Shown here one piece after another: positions 58,041-64,000 of a stretch of 64,000 bases of DNA (position 1 is the stretch's first letter; every line of letters starts with the position of its first letter). The notes beneath the pieces were generated by a model. It was given only the letters and a program-made list of their open reading frames with translations. It had not been told where the DNA came from and did not search any database. Made by a program: the position numbers and the translations under genes. The DNA lies in NCBI GenBank assembly GCA_023101885.1, contig JALPQD010000207.1, forward strand, positions 2,574,311-2,638,310, in the 5' to 3' direction. Source of the DNA: Typhlomys cinereus (lineage: Eukaryota; Chordata; Mammalia; Rodentia; Platacanthomyidae).

Positions 58041-58091
58041 TTATTTTTAATTTGTATCCACATGACTATTCACTTTCTTCTCTTAAAAGAA

Positions 58092-58280
58092 TATTTTTGG
58101 CTGATGCATCAGTGAATAAGATATCTGTTTGCAAATCTGAGTTCAATCTCCTGAAGTCTACACAGTGGAAAAGAAAGAACTGACTTCCAAAAGGTTCCTA
58201 TAACCTCCATTTGTGTGCCATTGAATAGATAAACATCCTCTCTCCCTTTCTGTCTTCTCTAAAATTAATAAAATATAACA
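58092..58280 (+). mobile_element. Old tRNA-SINE (B2/B4-like)
   Basis: 'ttggctgatgcatcagtgaa' and 'aaatctgagttcaatctcct' correspond to the A- and B-box regions. It is followed by 'cctataacctccatttgtgt' and an A-rich tail with 'aattaataaaatataa'. Confidence 0.55.
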
Positions 58281-60701
58281 TTCTAAAGGGATTATTTGAA
58301 GGCAAAGGGAGTGCTTAGGGTTTGTTTGACAAGATCAGTTCTGCATTCAGTGTACCAGATCCACCCACTGCCACTTCCATCCAAAGAAACAATATCCCCC
58401 TGCCATCTTAACCTTGACTTTTATTTAATGTACCTTAGGGAAAAATGGCCTGTATTATTTTCTTGATGATTATTTCTGTTGGAATCCTTTGGATTTCAAT
58501 TTTTTTTTTGGTTCAGACTTTTTATTTATTTATTTCTGCTCATACAAACTTAATAGGTACACCAGTCCCCTTCCTCCCTTCCACCTCTTCCTGGCCCCCC
58601 TTGCTCCCTCCCCCCTTTTCCCCTTCCTCCCCCCATCCCTGGACCATCCTTTAATGTGTATGTCAAACTTTCCTCTGGGTCCTCCTCTCTGATGAGGTGT
58701 AAGGACTCAGTGGCATTTCCTATAACTCTTTCTTGTGTTCCCCTTAAGTATAGGAAAACTATTGTGGCTGTAGCTTCTAAGGATTCTAGTGCCTTTAGTC
58801 TATGCTAGACTTTGAGGGGTCAATAATGTGTTGGTCATTGCGCAGGTCATGAAAAGTCCTATTATGATTGTTTCAGCCCTAATTTGTGTGGAGTATCTTG
58901 CATATCATTACTTCTCCCCATCCTTGTGCTCTTACAATCTTACCGCCTCCTCTTTCGCAAATTTCCCTGAGCTTCAGGATGGGGAGAGATTAGGTTGGCC
59001 TGATTCCAGATGGTTGATATAGAGTCGCTGATGTTCTGAAATATGGTTTGTTGATTTTTTTTTTCAGTTTTGCTGCTCCTGCAATACCCTTGCACTCCAT
59101 CCTGATGAGTATTGGATGTCACCCCCTGGGAAGAGATAAAAATGCTGTTAAATTAGAATCTTATTATAGGAGTATATTCAAAGGTAGATGGAATAAATGT
59201 AGGAGACTGTGGGGGGGGGAGTCAGTCTCCCATTTGCAAAATGGTTACCTCTATCTGGCAGCCTATATGCCCTCCCCTTCTGATGAGATCATACCCCATT
59301 AGTTGCAAATGATCAGGAAGGAAAGTCTGAAGAAGTCTCATTACTTACTTGGAGTCCTTGATAGTGGCCTATTTTCTCTGCTGTAACATGATCCCCTCTC
59401 TCCTTGTTTCTGGTGGGGCCATCCTTCCCCTTCCCACCTGTTTATAATCTTTACAATTACTGTAGGTATAACAGAGATGTATCTTTGAGCATGTCTCTAA
59501 GTGGGTTTGGTCTGGGATCTACCTATTAGGGAGTACATATGGCACTTAAATTTTTGTGTCTGGGATACTTCACTCAATATAATTGTTTCTAATTCCATTC
59601 ATTTCCCAGTAAATTGCATTAATTCATCATTTTTGATGGCTGAAGAGTACTCCATTATATAAATGTACCACATTTTCCTTATCCACTCATCAACTGTTAG
59701 ACATTTGGGTTGACTCCATGACTTTGTTATTGTAAGCAGTGCTGCTGTGAACATGGTTGTGCTTGTGCTATTGAGGTGAATATTTGCTGAATGGGGGGGG
59801 GTTATTCTCAAAAGTGGAATAGCAGGGTTATATGGCATTTCAATCTTTAACTTCTTTAAGAATCACCAGATGGCTTGCTAGAGTGGTTGTATGAGCCTGC
59901 ATTCCCACCAGCAATGTAGTAGAGTTCTCCTCTCTCCAGCAAATGTAGGAGAGTTCCCCTCTCTCCACATCCTCTCTAGCATTTGTTGTTGTTTGTATTG
60001 TGGATTTTTGCCATCCTGACAGGGATGAGATGATATCTCAAGGAAGTTTTGATTTGCATTTCCCTGATGGCTAAGGAAGTGGAGCATTTTTTCAAATATT
60101 TGTTAGACATTTTAATTTCATACTTGGTAAAGTTTCTTTTAAGTTCCAGGGCCCATTTTTTAATTGGCCCATTTGTTTCCTTGGTGTTTAGTTTTCTAAG
60201 TTCTTTGTGCACTCTGGATAATAGAGCTCTATCAGATATGTGGTTAGTAAATATTTTCTCCCATTCTGTGGGTGGCCTTTGTGCTCAAGTTAAAATCTCT
60301 TTATCTGAATAGAAGCTGTTTAATTTCACAGATCCCATCTATTGAGTGTTGGGGTTGCAGTGACCTTGCTATTGGATGTCTGTTCAGGAAATGTTGGCCT
60401 AGCCCAATCAGCTTGAGGGAGTTCCCTACCCTTTCAACTATGGTTTTTATAGTCTCTGGCCTTATATCGAGGTCTTTTATCCATTTGGAATTAATTCTTG
60501 TACATGGTGACAAGTATGGGTCCAGTTTTAATCTTCTGCATGTGGACATCCAGTTTTGCCAGCACCATTTGTTGAAGATGCTTTTCTTTTTCATTGGATT
60601 CTTTGGGCCCCTTTGTCAAAGATCAAATGGTTGTAGTTATGTGGGCTTATATCTGGGTCTTCAACCCTTATCCATTGATGTGTGTCTATTTTGGAGCCAA
60701 T

Positions 60702-60792
60702 ACCAGGCTGGTTTTTTTTTTAATTTTTTTATTATTATTATTTATTCAACTGTGCGCATGTGCATGTGTATGTGTGCGCGCGGGCGTGTGCT

Positions 60793-60828
<36 letters not shown>

Positions 60829-61049
60829 CTGTGTATATGTAGAACCACAGACGAATTCGAGAACCGCCATGGACCCCTCCACCTCCTTCTGCCCCGGGAT
60901 TCACAGGCTCCGCCCTACCAGGACCACAAACGCAGCCCGCCCTGCTTCCGCCTGGCGTCTATACGTGGGATCTGGGATCCGAACTCAGGACCCTCTGCCT
61001 GCAAGGCGGAGGCTTAACCCCTGAGCCACCTCTCCAGCCCACCAGGCTG
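60702..61049 (-). repeat. 9-bp TSD of SINE inside L1-3
   Basis: accaggctg lies at 60702-60710 and 61041-61049, flanking the SINE. The uninterrupted form is present in L1-1 and, in a diverged form, in L1-2. Confidence 0.92.
60711..61040 (-). mobile_element. Young ID-headed SINE nested in L1-3
   Basis: A full-length minus copy: head at about 61040, GC-rich body, (GT)n tract (60795-60830) with GCGCG variants, and an A tail seen as T-rich sequence 60712-60750 with 'attattattatttattcaa'. It is inserted in ORF2 of L1-3, so it is younger than that L1. Confidence 0.95.
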
Positions 61050-63737
61050 TTTTTACAACTATGGATTTGTAGTATAAACTAAGATTTGGTAGGGTGATAC
61101 CTCCAGCCATGTTTTTGTTACTCAGGATTGTCTTTGCTATCCTGGGTCTTTTGTGCCTCCATATGAATTTTGAGATTGTTTGGTCAACTTCTTTAAAGAA
61201 TTGCTTTGGGATTTTAATTGGTGTAGCATTGAATCTGTATATTGCCTTTGGTAGGATGGTCATTTTTATGATGTTGAGTCTGCCAATCCAGGAACAAGGG
61301 ATGTCTTTCCATCTTCTGGTGTCTTCTGCAATTTCTTTCTTTAGAGTTTTAAAGTTTTCATTATAAAGGTCTCTTATTTCCTTGCTTAGGCTTATGCCAA
61401 GGTATTTCATTTTTTTAGGAGCTATAGTAAATGGGATTGTTTCTCTCAGGGCTTTTTCACCTCTTTCATTCTGGGCATATAGGAAGGCCACTGATTTTTG
61501 CACATTTATTTTGTATCCTGCCACCCTGCTGAACTTCTCAATTAGTTCCAGGAGCTTCCTGGTGGAGTTTTTGGGATCACTCAGGTATAAGATCATGTCA
61601 TCTGCAAATAGAGATATCTTGACTTCTTCCTTGCTGATTTGAATCTGTTTTATTTCCCTTTCTTGTCTTATGGCCTCAGCTAAGACTTCAAGTACAATAT
61701 TGAAAAGAAGTGGTGAAAGTGGACAGCCTTGTCTAGTTCCTGATCAAAGCAGCAATGCTTCAAGTGTTTCCCCATTGAGTATAATCCTTGCTGTGCACTT
61801 GTTGTATACCACTTTTATTAAATTGATAAATGTTCCTTTCAATTCAAACTTCTCTAGGGTTTTGATCATAAAGGGCTGTTGGATCTTGTCAAAAGCTTTT
61901 TCTGCATCTATCGAGAATATCATGTGGTTTTGGATTTTGGACTGGTGTATATGGTGAATTACATTTATGGATTGGTGTATGTTGAACCAACTTTGTGTGC
62001 CTGGGAGAAAGCTTACTTGATCCCCGTGAATGATCTTTTTGATATTTTTTTAATCTGATTTGCTAAGACTTTGTTGAGAATCTTTGCATGTGTTTTATCA
62101 GAGAGATTGGCCTATAGTTTTCTTTTTAAGTGTATCTTTATTGGGTTTTGGGATTAAGACGATATTAGCTTCATAGAAGAAATTTGGTAGTGTTCCTTCC
62201 TTTGCTATTTGATGGAACAGTTTAAGGAGTATTGGTGTTATTAGCTCCTTAAATGTCTGGTAGAACTCTGTGCTGAATCCATTTGGTCCAGGATATTTTT
62301 TGGTGGGAAGATTTGAGATTACGTCCTCAATTTTTTCGTTATAGGACTATTTAAATAATTCACAACCTCCTGATTCAATTTAGGTAAGTTGTGTTTACTT
62401 AGGAATTCATCCATTTTTTTGTTTTGTCAAATTTCACAGAGTATACGTTTTTGAAATATGACGTTAAAATTCTCTGGATTTCTTGGGTATCAGTAGTGAT
62501 AACTCCATTTTCATTTCTAATTTTGTTAATTTGGGTTTTCTGTCTCTTGCTTTTGGTTAATTTAGCTAGGGATGTATCAATCTTATTGATTTTTTTAAAA
62601 ACCAGCTTTTTGACTAGTTGATTTTCTGTATCATTTTCCTAATCTTGATTTTGGATATTTCTCCCCTTATTTTGCTAATCTCCTCTCTTCTACTGCTTTT
62701 GGGATTGGATTGCTCTAGTGCCCCTAAAGCTTTAAGCTGCATTGTAAGGTATTTATTTCTGACATTTCCATTTTTTTGATGTAGGCATTAAGAGCTATGA
62801 ACTTACCTCTTAGGACAGCTTTCATTGTGTCCCAGAGATTTTGGTAAGTTGTATTATCATTATTGTTTGTTTTCAGGAAATCTTGAATTTCCTTTTTAAT
62901 TTCTTCCTGAATCCAATTCTCCTTCAGCATCATAGTGTTAAGTTTCCAGGAGTTAGTGTATTTTCTGTTGTTTGTTGTGTTGTGGATGTCAAGCTTTATA
63001 CTATGGTGGTCTGATAAGTTACAGGCTAGAATTTCAACTTTATTGTATATGTGGAGATTTGTTTTGTGGCCCTATATGTGATCTATTTTGGAGAAAGTTC
63101 CATGTGCTGCTGAGAAAAATGTGTATTCTTTGGTGCGTGCATGAAACATTTGATACACATCTGTAAGGCCCATTTCACTGAGGGTTTGATTAAGTTCCAA
63201 AGTGTCTCTGTTAAGTTTTTGCCCTTGGATCTATTACATGTTGAGAGGCTGGTGTTGAAATCTCCAAGAATTATCATTTTGGGGTTGATTTCTCACTTTA
63301 GATGTTGTAGGGTTTGCTTAATGAGTGTGTCGGGGCGGCGTATTGGGTGCATATAATGTTCAGTATTGTGAAGTCTTCCTGGTGAATTGTACCTGTGACT
63401 AAAATGTAGTATCCATCTGTGTCTCTTATGATTTTTTTTGGTTTGAAGTCCACTTTGTCCAATAGCATAATGGCTACCCCTGTCTGTTTCCTGTTTCCAT
63501 TAGCTTGCAGAATTTTGGACTAGCCTTTTATTTTTAGGATGTGCCTATCTTTTGTGGTGAGATGAGTTTCCTTCAGGCAGCAGATTGATGGGTTGTGATT
63601 TTTAATCCAAGTTTGTAATCTGTGTCTCTTGATCGGTGAGTTAATTCCATTAACATTTAAAGTTATAATGGATAAATTGTTTTTAATTCTGGACATTTAT
63701 TATGTTTAGTGGCTTTTGTAAGTGTATTGTTTCACTT

Positions 63738-64000
63738 TTAGGTTTTGGTGGTATTATACTTCTCTTCTGTCCTCCTGGATATGCTTGTTTTTTTTTTTTT
63801 TTTTTCTTCACCCTTGGCAATCATTTCTAGCATTTTTTGAAGGCCTGGTTTGGTGGACATGTATTCCTTCAAGTTGTCTTTGTGCTGGAAAATTTGTCTT
63901 TCTCCCTCGATCATGATAGATAGTTTTGCGGGATATATCAGCCTGCTTTGACATTTTTGCTCATTCAATACTTGAAGTACGTTTCTCCAAGCTCTTCTTG
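63738..64000 (-). pseudogene. ORF1: L1-3 ORF1 C-terminal part, cut by window end
   Basis: Encodes 'NEQKCQSRLIYPAKLSIMIE' and 'FQHKDNLKEYMSTKPGLQKM', the C-terminal domain of L1 ORF1p, as in L1-1. A T16 run at 63788-63805 (A run in the coding sense) probably disturbs the reading near the end. The upstream part lies outside the window. Confidence 0.9.

Larger units (their letters stand above)
59515..63696 (-). pseudogene. ORF2: L1-3 ORF2, broken and SINE-interrupted
   Basis: Starts at the ATG equivalent to that of L1-1 (63696). An endonuclease piece with LGDFNTSLS is at about 63270. The RT region runs through 61596-60985, where it is interrupted at the TAWYWL segment by the SINE. C-terminal pieces are at 60594-60301, 60212-59976 and 59838-59599. 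FADDM lies near 61600. Unlike L1-1, GDFN is intact. Confidence 0.92.
58500..64000 (-). mobile_element. L1 (L1-3), minus strand, running off the window
   Basis: From a T-rich 3' end at about 58500-58530 through a 3' UTR (about 990 bp, the longest of the three), a broken ORF2 (about 59515-63696) and the ORF1 C-terminus (63738 onward), cut by base 64000. A young SINE interrupts it at 60711-61040. Stops and shifts scatter the ORF2, so it is inactive. The family is that of L1-1 and L1-2. Confidence 0.95.

Overview
The window looks like non-coding DNA from a rodent nuclear genome. The evidence is old composite SINEs of the rodent B4/ID_B1 type, ID-like and B1-like SINEs, 7SL-derived sequence, MaLR-like LTRs, MIR/L2/MER5A fossils, many (CA)n, (GA)n and (GGAA)n tracts, and above all LINE-1 (L1) elements. 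I found no intact host protein-coding gene, tRNA gene, CRISPR array or prokaryotic-style operon. The only long reading frames belong to L1, and all of those are broken. The species cannot be named. The youngest SINE family (ID-like head, GC-rich body, CA tract, A tail) is not one I recognise from mouse or rat.

Layout. From 1 to about 18 kb lies unique AT-rich DNA with old SINE, LTR, L2 and L1 fossils and three copies of the young SINE (1-169, 13013-13324, 15231-15366). From 18.07 to 25.27 kb is an L1 complex. It holds a 36-bp isolated L1 terminus, a candidate retrocopied 3' end with a poly(A) signal, a nearly full-length minus-strand L1 (about 6.1 kb, with two 5' monomers) and, butted directly to its 5' end, a plus-strand L1 3' end. 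From 25.3 to 44.4 kb is mostly old sequence. It includes a three-level nest near 28-29.5 kb, two more young SINEs with clear target-site duplications (TSDs), a 7SL RNA pseudogene at 32871-33070, and a duplicated LTR segment. From 44.4 to 49.4 kb there is a duplicated ID-SINE/GAAA block, then an internally deleted minus-strand L1 that still has a 5' monomer. That L1 carries a nested short L1 inside its reverse-transcriptase catalytic motif. A 5'-truncated L1 with a perfect 16-bp TSD follows. From 49.4 to 58.5 kb the DNA is mostly unique and AT-rich, with MIR, L1 and paired LTR fossils. From 58.5 kb to the end is a third minus-strand L1, interrupted by a young SINE and running off the window.

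The window therefore records repeated L1 activity: L1 bodies and SINEs sharing the target-primed mechanism, inserted into one another. The most informative items are the chimeric-looking L1 terminus with poly(A) at 18.07-18.5 kb, the 5'-UTR monomers, the internally deleted L1, and the exact TSDs that date the young insertions. I did not find a previously undescribed biological system beyond these retrotransposition structures.
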